Shown: piece after piece, positions 36,857 through 44,983 of the stretch
Layout of the letters: each line of letters opens with the position of its first letter
Position numbering within the stretch: the stretch's first letter is position 1
DNA from: Sphingobium sp. CR2-8
GTDB lineage: Bacteria > Pseudomonadota > Alphaproteobacteria > Sphingomonadales > Sphingomonadaceae
Length of the DNA stretch: 64,000 nt
Reading direction: 5' to 3'
Assembly: GCF_035818615.1 (NCBI RefSeq)
Contig: NZ_JAYKZY010000002.1
Coordinates: forward strand, 188,501 to 252,500
Notes under the pieces: generated by a model
Databases searched by the model: none
Told to the model about the DNA's origin: nothing
What the model saw: the letters and a program-made list of their open reading frames with translations, nothing else
Program-made: the position numbers and the translations under genes

Positions 36857-37715
36857 TCAAGGGGACGTGCTCGGCAGGCATTGGCTGGCGAGTGGTCGCT
36901 TGAATTCGGCGCAGTTCCATTGCGCCAGACCGGTGGGCGACTGCGCGCTCTTTTCAAAATGGAAGGATGCCGTTCGCCGATCCGCCGGGGACAGGGTCAG
37001 CGATTGGGGCAGGGCCATCGCGTTCGTCCATCCCCACACGTCGCAGGCGGCTTTCCCCTCGCACATCTTGTAGGCCAGTACGGCGTAGCTGCCCAGGAAT
37101 GCGCCAGGTTCCAGCCGCAGGATGAACTGCCCCGATGCCGGGTCGGCCCGGCGAACGGCGCTGCCCTGCAGATCCACCGACGTGATGCCCGGCAATTCCA
37201 CCTGTGCCGTGCGCTGGATGATGTCGTCGCTGCCGCCGGTCGCCTCGGTCGCGGCGACCAACTGGTCCGCTTCGTTCAGCGCCTGCATCGCGCCGTTGAA
37301 GATCTCGCCGCCCAGATATCGACCGCGAAACGCAGGCGGGCGGCCAAAGACGCCAGGTCAGCGGAAAAAGAGATGCGTTCCCACTTGCGCGATTTTTTCG
37401 AGCGATGAACTCCAATAGGGGACCACCCAGTCCGTGTGGTAATGGGTGGCAAGCCCCACGCCCCCGAAAACCGCGCTTGCCATCGCCGCATTCGCCACTG
37501 CCTTCGCGTTCAGCCAGGCGGCGAGCGGTGGCTTTCGGTTCATTGCCCCGTCACGTGTGAAGGTGAACTGGCAACCGGTCGATCGTTCCCAGCCTTGCAG
37601 GACCACACCGCACAGCGTCTTGGGGAAGGCCGGATGGCGCATGCGGTTGATGATCACCTGCGCCACGGCTGACTGCCCGACAGGGTCGTTGACCGCTTCA
37701 TAATAGACGGCGGGG
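36857..37715 (-). pseudogene. SleB-type cell-wall hydrolase, 5' truncated and with an in-frame stop
   Basis: The reading frame from about 37715 to 37361 matches the Hydrolase_2 (SleB) domain: VYYEAVNDPVGQSAVAQV, GCQFTFTRDG and GLATHYHTDWVVPYW. It stops at TGA (37360-37358) just after THLFFR, where relatives have Trp. The same frame continues with PGVFGRPPAFRGRYLGGE and the C-terminal part to 36857, so one TGG-to-TGA change explains the break. Upstream of QDLAPAVYYEA the coding sequence changes into an unrelated glycosyltransferase tail on the other strand, so the signal peptide and N terminus are gone. Probably inactive. Confidence 0.8.
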
Positions 37716-37723
37716 GCGAGGTC

Positions 37724-37921
37724 TTGGGCCTGCCCGAATTGATCGCGGATGGGCGCGACGGCTTGCTGGTCGAGGCTGGCGACCGGGAGGCGCTGGCAAC
37801 GGCGCTGGTGCGGCTCCTCGACGACCTCGAACTGCGCCGCCGGATCGGCGAAGCGGGTCGCGATTGCATCGCCCAGGGCTATAGCGATACGGTCATCCTG
37901 CCGCAGCTCAGCGCCATCTAA
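37724..37921 (+). pseudogene. C-terminal fragment of a GT-B glycosyltransferase
   Basis: About 65 residues, GLPELIADGRDGLLVEAGDR onward through RRIGEAGRDCIAQGYS, match the nucleotide-sugar-binding end of family 4 glycosyltransferases (GIPELI-x-DG-x-NGLLV pattern). The first two thirds of such an enzyme is missing. The left boundary coincides with the broken 5' end of the SleB-type gene on the other strand, marking a rearrangement junction at about 37715-37725. Likely a remnant of an exopolysaccharide gene. Confidence 0.75.
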
Positions 37922-37977
37922 CGTACCCGTATCGCCGAAGCAGCATAGATTCGGGCGGCGGTGGGATTTCACGGGCA

Positions 37978-39171
37978 TCAGCCGTTGCCGCCAGCCGTCC
38001 TCGCTGTTTCGCCTTTCGCTAGACGCAGGACCGCATATCCCAACACGCCCGACAGCAGCGATCCGGCGACGATGCCGATCTTGGCCTCCGCCTGGAGGGT
38101 CGGGTCGCCTGCGAAAGCGAGCAGCGTGATGAACAGGCTCATCGTAAAACCGATGCCGCATAGAAGGGCGGTTCCGGCCATCTGCATCCGGCTGGCATGC
38201 GCGGGCATATCTGCGATCCCCAGTCGGATCGCGAGCATCGATGTGCCGAATACGCCGACGACTTTCCCGGCCAGCAGCCCCAGACCCACGCCGATCGTGA
38301 CGGGCGCGGTAAAGGCATCGGGTTGCAGGCCGATGACGCGGACACCGGCGTTGGCAAGGCCGAAGATGGGGAGGATCAGGAAGCCGACCGGCAGGTGCAG
38401 CGCATGTTCTAGGCGATGCAACGGGCTATGCTCGTTGGCATCCGGCTTGCCCGGTGTCCCTCTAAGTGGAATGGCCAAGGCCAGGATCACGCCGGCCAGC
38501 GTCGCATGAACGCCTGATCGCAGGACGAAAACCCACAATATCGACCCTATCAGCAGATAGGGGGTAAGGCGACGGACGCCCAGCCGATTGAGCGCGACCA
38601 GCAGCAATGTCACGACAGCGGCGCCGCCCAGGTCGGGCAGGGATATCTGCGCCGTATAGAAGAAGGCAATGATCACGACCGCGCCCAGATCGTCGATGAT
38701 CGCAAGCGCCGTCAGGAACACGCGCAGGGATATAGGGACATGGTTGCCCAGCAACGCGATGACGCCCAATGCGAAGGCGATATCGGTCGCCGCAGGGATC
38801 GCCCAGCCGCGCGTCGTCGCGCTGCTGTTGAAGGCGAGGTAGACGAGGGCGGGCACGGCCATGCCGCCCGCCGCTGCGATTCCGGGCAATATTCGGCGGG
38901 GCCAGGAGGAGAGCTGGCCGTCCAGCACTTCGCGCTTGATCTCCAATCCGACGAGCAGAAAGAAGATGGCCATCAGGCCGTCATTCACCCAATGGTGAAG
39001 CGACAGCGGCCCGACCATGCCGTGCAGCATATGTTCGTAATGTGTCGCGGCAGGCGAATTGGCGACGATCATCGCCAGGGCCGCGGCGCCCATCAGCACC
39101 AGACCTGCCGACGCCTGTCCTTCCAGAAATTGGCGCAAGGCGCTGAGCGGTTTGGCACGTGATAAGGCCAT
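37978..39171 (-). CDS. nhaA: Na+/H+ antiporter NhaA
   Basis: Inner-membrane antiporter of 397 residues. The paired aspartates of the transport site are visible in ALAIIDDLGAVVIIAF, and the unwound-helix region in PAATDIAFALG. FFLLVGLEIKREV is also conserved. The ATG at 39171 (MALSRAKP) has CGGAG about 8 bases upstream. It is divergent from the DUF389 gene with a 309-bp leader that contains a 12-bp-stem palindrome. Flanking glycosyltransferase fragments suggest it arrived or stayed in a rearranged area. Confidence 0.93.
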   Translation of the reverse strand: MALSRAKPLSALRQFLEGQASAGLVLMGAAALAMIVANSPAATHYEHMLHGMVGPLSLHHWVNDGLMAIFFLLVGLEIKREVLDGQLSSWPRRILPGIAAAGGMAVPALVYLAFNSSATTRGWAIPAATDIAFALGVIALLGNHVPISLRVFLTALAIIDDLGAVVIIAFFYTAQISLPDLGGAAVVTLLLVALNRLGVRRLTPYLLIGSILWVFVLRSGVHATLAGVILALAIPLRGTPGKPDANEHSPLHRLEHALHLPVGFLILPIFGLANAGVRVIGLQPDAFTAPVTIGVGLGLLAGKVVGVFGTSMLAIRLGIADMPAHASRMQMAGTALLCGIGFTMSLFITLLAFAGDPTLQAEAKIGIVAGSLLSGVLGYAVLRLAKGETARTAGGNG

Positions 39172-39237
39172 CGGGCATACTCCGGGCAAGGGCCATATGT
39201 CGCTGGCGGCCCGACCCACGACGAAAACCTGCCCGCG

Positions 39238-39269
39238 CATATCATGGCGAACACCCACGCCATGATATG
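39238..39269. promoter_or_regulatory. 12-bp inverted repeat in the nhaA/DUF389 divergent region
   Basis: CATATCATGGCG (39238-39249) and CGCCATGATATG (39258-39269) form a perfect 12-bp stem with an 8-base loop. On the nhaA strand a TTGACA overlaps its upstream arm. It could be an operator or a leader hairpin. The rest of the 39172-39480 gap shows no gene; a lithium/sodium riboswitch (nhaA-I, nhaA-II) is worth testing but I cannot confirm one by eye. Confidence 0.7.
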
Positions 39270-39480
39270 TCAAGCACAACGCGTCCGCGCAACCGGCGTC
39301 GTCCCCGCGATATAGGCGAAGGCAAGGATATTCGATCGTCACGTCCTCGTCGCATTGCTGGGTCAGGGAGCTGCCCGTGCCGCAACGGCACCGGAACCGA
39401 CTGCCCTGGCAAGGCGCTGATGGCGATCCGGGTTGCGACCGGTTCACGGTCGGCCTAGCAGGCACGGAACAGAAGGAAGA

Positions 39481-41025
39481 ATGGGATATGGTGTGAACGT
39501 CGCGAACCACGATAGCAGGGGCAAACTGCACCGCTGGTGGAACATTTGGGTCGTCGGCGGTGTGGATCATGCGGCAGTGCTCAACCAGATCAGCGAGGAT
39601 TCCGGCTGGTCGGGACGCTATCTTTTCCTCATCCTGATTTCCGCGTCGCTGTCCCTGCTTGGCCTTTTGATGCCGTCGGTCGCGGTGCTGACCGGCGCGA
39701 TGCTGCTGTCGCCGCTGATGATGCCGATCATCGGCCTGGGCTTTGGCATAGCGACGCTCGATTTCCGCGAAATACGCCGGGCCGCCACCGCACTGGGGTT
39801 GGGATCGGCGGTCGCGGTCCTGCTGTCGGTCCTCCTCATATCCCTCTCGCCCGTCCAGACGATCACCAGCGAGATTGCCGGGCGCACCCAGCCCACCTTG
39901 TTCGATTTGCTTGTCGCTTTGCTGTCGGCTCTGGCCGGGGCCTATGCCCTCATCCGCGGGCGGGGCGGCACGGTGGTCGGCGTGGCCATCGCCATTGCCC
40001 TGATGCCGCCGCTGGTCGTGGTCGGGTTCGGCCTCGCCACCTGGAACTGGACCATCTTTTCCGGCGCGCTGCTGCTGTTCATCACCAATGCCGTTACCAT
40101 TTCGCTGACGGCGGCGCTGGTCGCGCGGGTCTATGGATTTGGCAGTCATCTTTCACCCCATCATACCGGGTGGCAGCTCATATTGTTCTTCGCGGCGCTG
40201 GGTCTTCTGTCCGTGCCGCTGAGCGCCGCACTTAGGCAAATCGCCTTCGAAGCGGTGGCGCAGCGTCAGGTGCGCGACACGGTGCGTTCGCGCTTCCCGG
40301 CGAACGCGCGGCTCAGCCAGGTCGAGATCGACCATGGACGCACGCCGATCCGGGTGCGCGCCGTCATGCTGACACCGGGCATCGTGCCACGGGCGGATGC
40401 GCTGATCGCGGCCGACCTTCAAACGCGGCTGGGCCGTCCGATCGATATCCATGTCGATCAACTCCGCACCTCGCTGGACGCCGGTGCGACCGAGGCCGCC
40501 CAGATTGCCCGCGCGAGCGATGCGGGACGACAGGATCTGGGCGGTAGCCGCGATCAGGCTACCGCCACCCTGGGGCTTGTCGCGGGGATCGAGCCGTCCG
40601 CAATTCAAGTGGAACCGGGGCAGCGAAACCTGACGGCGACGGCCGCCAATCTGCCCGGGTTGGGCCTGGCCGGATATCAGGCGCTGGAGGCACGCGCGCG
40701 CCGCGCCCTGCCGGGGTGGTCGGTGATGCTGGCGCCGCCCGAACAGGCCGAACTGCCCGACGTGCGAATCGATCAGGGCGTGGTCGATGGAAAGCTGCTG
40801 GATCTTGCCGCCTGGGCATCGGCCCGGCGATCACGCGCGATGGCGATAAATGGGGGAACGGCCGCGCAGCGTCGCGCCATAGCGGATGGCATCGTTTCGC
40901 GCGGTGGACGGGCGGCGGCGGGAACGGCAGGGGGTATGATCCGGCTGGGCTGGATGGCGGCAGAAGCATCACCGCAGTACAAACGGCAGGATGGGCAGCC
41001 CAGCCCCGATGGGCCGCGTCCCTGA
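39481..41025 (+). CDS. DUF389 membrane protein with long C-terminal domain
   Basis: Protein of about 514 residues. The first half has about six hydrophobic segments with the DUF389 signature area (LMPSVAVLTGAMLLSPLM, GLGFGIATLDF, VAIAIALMPPLVVVGFG). The second half is a soluble domain with repeated beta-strand-like segments and Ala/Arg-rich sequence that I cannot assign. The family function is not established; transport or envelope-stress roles are guesses. I take the ATG at 39481 (MGYGVNV) behind GAAGGAAG; earlier in-frame ATGs would add 16 residues. Downstream, 41026-41285 shows no gene. Confidence 0.75.
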   Translation: MGYGVNVANHDSRGKLHRWWNIWVVGGVDHAAVLNQISEDSGWSGRYLFLILISASLSLLGLLMPSVAVLTGAMLLSPLMMPIIGLGFGIATLDFREIRRAATALGLGSAVAVLLSVLLISLSPVQTITSEIAGRTQPTLFDLLVALLSALAGAYALIRGRGGTVVGVAIAIALMPPLVVVGFGLATWNWTIFSGALLLFITNAVTISLTAALVARVYGFGSHLSPHHTGWQLILFFAALGLLSVPLSAALRQIAFEAVAQRQVRDTVRSRFPANARLSQVEIDHGRTPIRVRAVMLTPGIVPRADALIAADLQTRLGRPIDIHVDQLRTSLDAGATEAAQIARASDAGRQDLGGSRDQATATLGLVAGIEPSAIQVEPGQRNLTATAANLPGLGLAGYQALEARARRALPGWSVMLAPPEQAELPDVRIDQGVVDGKLLDLAAWASARRSRAMAINGGTAAQRRAIADGIVSRGGRAAAGTAGGMIRLGWMAAEASPQYKRQDGQPSPDGPRP

Positions 41026-41285
41026 TGCGACATCCCGCTAACATTATTGATCGCCAAATGCCGGTTCGACATCGGCATGGTCGATGAGACCGACGACCGT
41101 CGCGCGGGTCAGACGATTGTCGACCGTATGATAGCGTTGTCCCGAGCGATCGTCTGATCGCTGGACAAGGCTGTCTGACCGGCGCGCGGATCGTGATGAT
41201 CGATTCCTTCGCCCGATTTGACCGCCCTTTCGCCTTTGCGCGCATCGTCGCGCCGATCGTCCATTGCCGCATTGCCTAATCGCCG

Positions 41286-41924
41286 ATGCTCGCTCAGGCG
41301 TTTCGCAAGACCAAGGTGTTCGATCCGCTCGAGATCATCGACAAACCCCGAAAGGTGAAGGAGCCTTTGATGTTCGTCACGGTGGGGGCGACCCTGCCGT
41401 TCGACTGGATGATCAACATGGTCGCGCAGGCCAAGCGCGACGGATTGATCCCCGAACGGGTGTTGGCGCAGGTCGGTAAAGGCGGGGTACGGCCGGAAGG
41501 GTTGGAGGAGGTTGTGGAAACCCTGTCGTTCGACGAGATGCATGCGATGCTGGAGCGGGCGAACATCGTGGTCTGCCATGGCGGCACCGGCTCGCTGATT
41601 ACCGCTTTGCAGCACGGTTGCTGCGTCATCGTCGTGCCCAGACAGTTCGAGCTTTCCAAACATTATGACGATCACCAGTCGGAGATCACCGCCGCCTTCC
41701 GCCAGCGCGGATTGGTGCAGGAAGCCCGGGGTTCGAATGAGCGTGCGTCGCTGCTTCGCATGAGCTTTGCGAATGCGCCCGCAAAAATCGACCAGAGGGC
41801 GGCCCTTTCCAAAGATCGAGTGTCGGGCGGCCTCACCCGGCGAATCGGTCGGAACCTACCGCGCGGGGTCAGCCTGCCGCGGATGACAGAGGTTGCCCCA
41901 GGCGCTAAAACGCCCGTCCCATAG
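41286..41924 (+). pseudogene. GT28-like (Alg13/PssE-type) glycosyltransferase fragment
   Basis: The central 120 residues, MFVTVGATLPFDWM then SFDEMHAMLERANIVVCHGGTG and HGCCVIVVPRQFELSKHYDDH, match the catalytic-subunit fold of Alg13/PssE-type UDP-sugar transferases used in exopolysaccharide assembly. The N terminus (FRKTKVFDPLEIIDKPRK) looks like the end of a fused Alg14/PssD half that is otherwise missing. After RGLVQEA the sequence loses resemblance to the family. I therefore read it as a decayed fragment; a short functional protein is the alternative. Confidence 0.65.
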
Positions 41925-42333
41925 AGGAGATGGCATCATTCTTCCCGCGCGCACCTACAGTATATCGATCGATCGCAACTGGCAGCAGCTTTATGAGACG
42001 ATCTGGCAACCGGAGATATTCCCCAAATGGGCGTCGGGCCTCATTGAATCCGATCTTCGTCGGGGCGGGACCGGATGGCTTGCCGATGGTCCCGACGGAC
42101 CGATCACGATCCGCTTCACGCCCCACAACGACTATGGGGTGATGGACCATTTTGTCGGGACGGGGGACGGACAGGAGGTCCATATTCCGCTGCGTGTGAT
42201 CGCCAATGGCGAGGGCGCGGAGGTCATGTTGACGCTGTTTCGTCAGCCCCGCATGACCGACGAGGATTTCGCGCGCGACGCCAAATGGATCACCCGCGAT
42301 CTGCGAGCGCTCAAGACCTATGTGATGGGCTGA
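41893..42333 (+). CDS. SRPBCC-fold protein (polyketide cyclase-like)
   Basis: About 131-146 residues: ARTYSISIDRNWQQLYE then FPKWASGL and GTGDGQEVHIPLRVIANGEGAEVMLTLF have the pattern of START/SRPBCC lipid-binding proteins. The coordinates use the first in-frame canonical start (TTG 41893). The strong AGAGGAGA at 41923-41930 instead points to translation beginning at the in-frame ATC (41935) or ATT (41938), because the nearby ATG at 41930 is out of frame. A small frameshift near the N terminus is the other explanation. Ligand unknown. Confidence 0.65.
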   Translation: MPQALKRPSHRGDGIILPARTYSISIDRNWQQLYETIWQPEIFPKWASGLIESDLRRGGTGWLADGPDGPITIRFTPHNDYGVMDHFVGTGDGQEVHIPLRVIANGEGAEVMLTLFRQPRMTDEDFARDAKWITRDLRALKTYVMG

Positions 42334-42590
42334 GGGACGATTCCAGTTCCGCAATCCGGGCGGTGCAAAGCTCGCGGACCAGTGTTTGCAACATCGCGAC
42401 CCGTTCGGCGAGCCAGCTCAGTTCGTCCGCGCCGATGACATATTCGCGGGAATAGCGCGCCTTGATATAGGCCTCGCGCAACAGATTATAGGCGCGCTTC
42501 TCGAACTTGCTGTCGGTCGGCCAGACCGTCCGGAGCCGGGGCTCTATCTGTTCGGTGAGCGCCCGCAATCGGTTCAGATTATGGGTCTTG
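42311..42590 (-). pseudogene. HEPN-domain fragment (C-terminal part of a nucleotidyltransferase-HEPN protein)
   Basis: Residues NLLREAYIKARYSREYVIGADELSWLAERVAMLQ resemble the HEPN tail of sphingomonad nucleotidyltransferase/HEPN proteins. The frame can be followed back through KTHNLNRLRALTE to about 42590, where a TAA and unrelated sequence cut it off. The N-terminal nucleotidyltransferase half is therefore absent. The break coincides with the TATGCCGAGC inverted repeat pair that follows. A TTG at 42568 might still start a short peptide. Confidence 0.65.
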
Positions 42591-42596
42591 GGGGAT

Positions 42597-42676
42597 TATG
42601 CCGAGCAGCTTACTATGCCGCGCCGCCACGGAATGACTCGGTTTCCCAATGCTACTCCGGTGATCGGCTCGGCATA
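42597..42676. repeat. TATGCCGAGC inverted repeat pair
   Basis: TATGCCGAGC (42597-42606) and its reverse complement GCTCGGCATA (42667-42676) bracket 60 bp. A third TATGCCG lies at 42614. Paired sites of this type are what a tyrosine recombinase could recognise, and a broken recombinase gene lies 1 kb away. Identification as an element end is inference. Confidence 0.6.
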
Positions 42677-42719
42677 GTTATACGCCCCTCCACAGGCACG
42701 CGGCGCCAAAGGGATGATG

Positions 42720-43304
42720 TCACGACCTCATTGCGGGGCGACGGCGATGGCCTGTGACTCGGGACACATGATGCAGCAGTGCACATGCCAGCTCACGAAC
42801 TTGATCGGCTGTGAAGCCGCCGTCATCCGGGTGGACACCGTTGGTCAAATGGCGTCGGTTCCACTTCCAATAAGGCGCGAGAATCTGCGTTAATCGGGTC
42901 GTCTTAGCGCATTCGCAACCGAACCCGGTGACGTTGGCGTAGGCCAAGGACCTATCAACGTGAAGGCCAACATGCCGAGCGCACCAGGCATCGGGGAAAC
43001 CCACGTCCAGCAGATGGGACGAAAACGCGAGTTGCATGACGACGCCGGCAGAGTAGAGGAAATCGGGCCAGTCACCGGGCGCTTCGGGCGCTAGGGAAGT
43101 CATGAATTCTTCGGCTCGGCGGTAGCGTACGCGGCTTAGCTCGCGCCCCTGCTGTGTGCGTCGGAGCTTAACCGGTTCGGCGCTGTAGATCTTCCATAGG
43201 GCTGAGAGAGCGGAATTATCGTTTGTTGATGAGATCAACGCTGTTGGGGGCGCGAAACTCAACGCGCACTGTGATCGAACAGGAACAAAATGGTCCATTG
43301 TCAT
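42720..43304 (-). CDS. Hypothetical protein
   Basis: Reading frame of 194 codons with an internally coherent composition (EFMTSLAPEAPGDWPDFLYS, VVMQLAFSSHLLDVGF, LTQILAPYWKWNRRHL). I recognise no domain. It has hydrophobic patches but no signal peptide and no obvious ribosome site at the first ATG. It sits in the decayed integrase region beside tRNA-Phe, so it may be cargo of a lost element. Confidence is modest because the surrounding sequence is degraded. Confidence 0.45.
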   Translation of the reverse strand: MTMDHFVPVRSQCALSFAPPTALISSTNDNSALSALWKIYSAEPVKLRRTQQGRELSRVRYRRAEEFMTSLAPEAPGDWPDFLYSAGVVMQLAFSSHLLDVGFPDAWCARHVGLHVDRSLAYANVTGFGCECAKTTRLTQILAPYWKWNRRHLTNGVHPDDGGFTADQVRELACALLHHVSRVTGHRRRPAMRS

Positions 43305-43613
43305 CTCCGGTCCGCATTGGGGCGGTCACGCGGAAAGGACGAGACGGATGCGGAGCAGTCCCGAACTCCCGCACGCTAGGCGCGGGAGCCGCCGGAGCTG
43401 GTAACATGCCTGTGACATGCGCCGCCGCCTTTAACCCGGAGGTCTGGACATACGCGACGGCACCCCGGAAACCGAAGTATCCGAGTTGCTTCACAGGCGG
43501 GATTACCAGTCCCGGCGCTGCCCTTTGCACAGCGCCTCAAGATGTTAGCAGAGGCGAGTCCTCGCGCCAAGCTACAGTGCATCGAGGAAGGCGAGCAGCC
43601 GATCCTCCGGCTT
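43305..43613. other. Unassigned stretch in the island remnant
   Basis: About 309 bases between the hypothetical gene and the recombinase remnant. Overlapping open frames on both strands occur but none resembles a known family or has a good start. Base composition is less even than in the neighbouring housekeeping genes. I see no repeats or RNA features in it. Confidence 0.4.
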
Positions 43614-44325
43614 CTAGCTTCGTCCCTTCTGCCCTTTGAACGGCTTGACCTTGGCTAGCGCCGCCTCCTTCAATGCGAGGTGTGCGTGCAGGTAGACCTG
43701 GGTGGTCTTGATGGACTCATGTCCAAGCCAGAGCGCGATAACGGAGATATCCACGCCAGCCTGGAGCAGTTCCATCGCCGCGCTATGTCGCAGGACGTGA
43801 GGGGTGACCCGCTTGCGGCCCAGCGAGGCGTATCGAGGCTTCGCGGTCTCAGCATGGCGTGCCAACAGACGCTGCACAGCGTCAGGGCTTAGATGGCCGC
43901 CATGTATGTTGGGGAACAACATCGTCGAACCGCGCTGCCCTGCCTCTTTAAGCCAGACTTGAAGCTCACGGCACGTCTGTCTGGTAAGCGGAGTGCGGCG
44001 TTCCTTGCGACCCTTGCCGTGCGCGCCGGTTCCCAGAACGACGGCGTCGCGCTCAAGCTGGACGATCTCGGACAACCGCAGGCCGGTCTGAGCGGCAAGA
44101 TGCAGCAGCATGTGGTCACGCCGGCCGATCCAAGTGCTCCGGTCGGATGCTGCGAGGATCGCGTCGATCTCGCCGCGGGTCAGGAAATGCACCTCGCGTT
44201 TGTCGTGAAGCTAGCCAAGGATCGCGAGTAAGCGTTGGATCTGCCCGGCAAGGGCTCGCTCCTCGAACGCGACGAAGCGGAAGAAGGCTCGAATGGCGGT
44301 CAGGCGCAGGTTGCGAGTCTTGATC
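43614..44325 (-). pseudogene. Tyrosine recombinase (site-specific integrase), interrupted by TAG
   Basis: From about 44325 the frame reads IKTRNLRLTAIRAFFRFVAF (SAM-like N-terminal domain), then QRLLAILG, then TAG at 44213-44211, then LHDKREVHFLTRGEID and a complete catalytic domain to 43614. The catalytic residues are all there: Arg in TGLRLSE, HxxR in HVLRHSAAM, His in LGHES and Tyr in TTQVYLHA. A GTG at 44192 could restart the catalytic half. The type resembles recombinases found in three-gene integrase (RIT-like) elements. A Lys/Gln-to-stop point change explains the break; the N terminus is fused to another integrase end. Confidence 0.78.
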
Positions 44326-44329
44326 CCGA

Positions 44330-44499
44330 TTGAGCGAGACTTCAGGATAAACGCCGAGCGACAGAGTCTGCCGCTTGCCGCGATGGGAGAAATTCCAGCG
44401 CCAGTAGCGGGCGCCGTTCGGATTCACGAGCAGATAGAGCCCGTGCATGCCACCGACCTTGAAAGGCTTCCCGCGGAGCCCGACTTTGCGGATGGGCAT
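44330..44499 (-). pseudogene. Arm-type DNA-binding N terminus of a P4-like integrase
   Basis: About 56 residues from the ATG at 44499, MPIRKVGLRGKPFKVGGMHG followed by LYLLVNPNGARYWRWNF and RQTLSLGVYPEVSL, match the DUF4102 N-terminal domain of P4-type integrases. The rest of that integrase is missing: the frame runs out and a different recombinase begins in another frame near 44325. It lies 160 bp beyond the 3' end of tRNA-Phe, the usual position of an integrase beside its tRNA attachment site. Remnant of an integrated element. Confidence 0.75.
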
Positions 44500-44662
44500 C
44501 TGTAAGCATGGCAGTGTTTCCCCGGTTTCAATGCCAAGAAAAATACCGTTTGCGCATCCGGGTGGCAAGGCACGCGCCCGGACAGCGGCGAACGAGATAC
44601 CGCAAACCGTCCAAAATATACCGTCGATTTCGGACGGCTATGGACATGGAAAACAAGGGAAA

Positions 44663-44738
44663 TGGTGCCCGGGGACGGATTCGAACCGCCGACACTGCGA
44701 TTTTCAATCGCATGCTCTACCAACTGAGCTACCCGGGC
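44663..44738 (-). tRNA. tRNA-Phe (GAA)
   Basis: A 76-nt cloverleaf on the minus strand. The acceptor stem is GCCCGGG/CCCGGGC, the D-arm GCTCAGTTGGTAGAGC, the anticodon loop TTGAAAA with anticodon GAA, the T-loop TTCGAAT, and the encoded CCA ends at 44663. The integrase remnants start just downstream of its 3' end, so its 3' half was probably the attachment site. Confidence 0.96.
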
Positions 44739-44788
44739 ACGGGTCTTCGGCAAGGACGCCCTGCCGGATGGAGGCGTGCCTATAAGCG

Positions 44789-44983
44789 TCAATCCGGTTC
44801 GCTGTCCAGCCCATAATTGCCGTTTTTTTTCGCGGCTTCTTCAGCGGCTTGGCCGGGCACGCGATAGCCTTCACCCAGCCATTGCAGCAGGTCGCGATCG
44901 CGGCAGGCGGCGCTGCAAAAGGGCTTCGTCGCGGGCTGGGCGGGTTGGCGGCAGACGGGGCAGGGCGCCGGTTTAGGCGACAT
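44789..44983 (-). CDS. yacG: YacG zinc-finger DNA gyrase inhibitor
   Basis: Small protein of 64 residues with the four-cysteine zinc site CPVC and CSAAC followed by RDRDLLQWLGEGYRVPG, matching YacG, which binds GyrB. The ATG at 44983 overlaps the end of the RNase gene, as is usual in this gene order. It is followed by tRNA-Phe, and an A-rich run (KKNG) encodes the linker. Confidence 0.92.
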   Translation of the reverse strand: MSPKPAPCPVCRQPAQPATKPFCSAACRDRDLLQWLGEGYRVPGQAAEEAAKKNGNYGLDSEPD

